From Pseudomonadota bacterium (GTDB taxonomy: Bacteria; Pseudomonadota; Alphaproteobacteria; Reyranellales; Reyranellaceae): DNA of 34,240 nt. Position numbers and translations under genes: made by a program. The DNA is taken from the NCBI GenBank assembly GCA_018240685.1, contig JAFEFG010000051.1:1-34240 (forward strand). The letters are read 5' to 3'. Each line of letters opens with the position of its first letter. Within the stretch, counting starts at the first letter, position 1. Of this stretch, positions 33,624-34,240 are shown piece by piece. The notes beneath the pieces were generated by a model that was not told the DNA's origin, searched no databases, and saw nothing but the letters and a program-made list of their open reading frames with translations.

Positions 33624-34240
33624 ATGGCCGGCCCCTTGCGTCTCAGCGTTCTCGACCAGTCGCCGATCCGCAAGGGCGGAACGGCGGCGCAGGCCGTCGC
33701 GGAGACGTTGGAACTGGCCCAGCTCTGCGATCGGCTCGGCTATCACCGCTACTGGCTGGCCGAGCATCACAGCAGCGACGCACTCGCGGGCTCGACGCCG
33801 GAAGTGCTGGTCACCCGCGTCGCGGGCCTGACGCAGCACATGCGGATCGGCTCCGGCGGCGTGATGCTGCCGCACTACAGCGCCTACAAGGTCGCCGAGA
33901 ACTTCCGCATGCTGGAGACACTGTTTCCGGGCCGCATCGATCTCGGCATCGGACGTGCGCCGGGCAGCGACCGGCGCACCATGCAGGTGCTCGCCGACGG
34001 CCGGCAGAACTGGAGCAATCCCGACACCTATCCCTATCAGGTGCGCGATCTCATGGCTTGGCTGCACGATGCGCTGCCCGACGGTCATCCGGGCCACGGC
34101 GTCGTGGCCCAGCCGACGGGGCCGACGGCGCCCGACGTCTGGCTTCTGGGCTCGAGCGACGAGAGCGCGGCGCTGGCCGCGCATTTCGGCCTGCCCTTCT
34201 GCTTCGCGCACTTCATCAATCCGGATGGCGGCGACACCGC
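33624..34240 (+). CDS. LLM-class flavin-dependent oxidoreductase (3' partial)
   Basis: N-terminal 205 residues of a luciferase-like monooxygenase, cut by the right edge; full-length relatives have about 330-340. The opening LRLSVLDQSPIRKGGTAAQA, the YHRYWLAEHHSSDALAGSTPEVL segment and GSGGVMLPHYSAYKVAENFRMLETLFPGRIDLGIGRAPG are typical of the MsnO8-like group in the bacterial luciferase superfamily. Substrate is unknown and many such proteins remain unassigned. ATG 33624 starts 12 bp after accA. Confidence 0.93.
   Translation, partial: MAGPLRLSVLDQSPIRKGGTAAQAVAETLELAQLCDRLGYHRYWLAEHHSSDALAGSTPEVLVTRVAGLTQHMRIGSGGVMLPHYSAYKVAENFRMLETLFPGRIDLGIGRAPGSDRRTMQVLADGRQNWSNPDTYPYQVRDLMAWLHDALPDGHPGHGVVAQPTGPTAPDVWLLGSSDESAALAAHFGLPFCFAHFINPDGGDT

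Overview
The window is a densely packed stretch of high-GC bacterial chromosome, about two-thirds G+C by eye, with 33 protein-coding genes and no recognisable rRNA, tRNA, CRISPR array, prophage or insertion sequence. Several features point to an alphaproteobacterium: the CobS/CobT cobaltochelatase pair next to a DnaJ-domain gene and bolA, xerD next to accA, aroK-aroB followed by a CorC-type gene, an Atm1-type exporter, and many solute-binding proteins. A Rhodospirillales or Hyphomicrobiales relative such as Reyranella would fit, but the genus is a guess. No gene-free stretch exceeds 300 bases. The longest, 15085-15317 (233 bp), holds an AT-rich tract and a strong stem-loop.

Left part (1-11.6 kb) is metabolic and transport accessory DNA. 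It starts with the end of one polar amino acid-type ABC permease (cut by the window edge) and a second permease overlapping it. Then come a PECR-like short-chain dehydrogenase whose usual catalytic residues are missing, and a class III nucleotide cyclase fused to START-like and zinc-ribbon regions. A SorC-type regulator diverges from a two-gene operon encoding a LivK-like binding protein and a MetE C-terminal-like zinc methyltransferase. Four TGTG-centred repeats at helical spacing lie between them. Next are an HSL-type alpha/beta hydrolase, a Bug-family binding protein, a two-gene chromate transporter and a glutathione transferase, all on the minus strand.

Middle part (11.6-20.8 kb): an intracellular PHA depolymerase and methylmalonyl-CoA mutase on the plus strand, a minus-strand DUF3108 protein, then a coupled plus-strand run of Atm1-type ABC exporter, MFS transporter, MeaB GTPase and YcgN cysteine-cluster protein. 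Methylmalonyl-CoA mutase and MeaB work together: MeaB loads and protects the B12-dependent mutase.

Right part (20.8-34.2 kb) is mostly conserved core: rpmB between two hairpin terminators; minus-strand cobS-cobT-phytase-like gene, where CobST inserts cobalt in aerobic B12 synthesis and so feeds the mutase; a DnaJ-domain gene divergent from bolA; a minus-strand aroK-aroB-CorC-DUF2889 operon; and a plus-strand run of a small membrane protein, a secreted protein of unknown function, xerD, accA and a partial luciferase-like monooxygenase cut by the right edge.

I see no clear new defence or mobile system. The best candidates for something undescribed are the SorC / binding protein / MetE-like module with its operator array, the START-zinc ribbon-cyclase protein, the SDR lacking Tyr-x-x-x-Lys, and the two exported proteins of unknown function between aroK and xerD.
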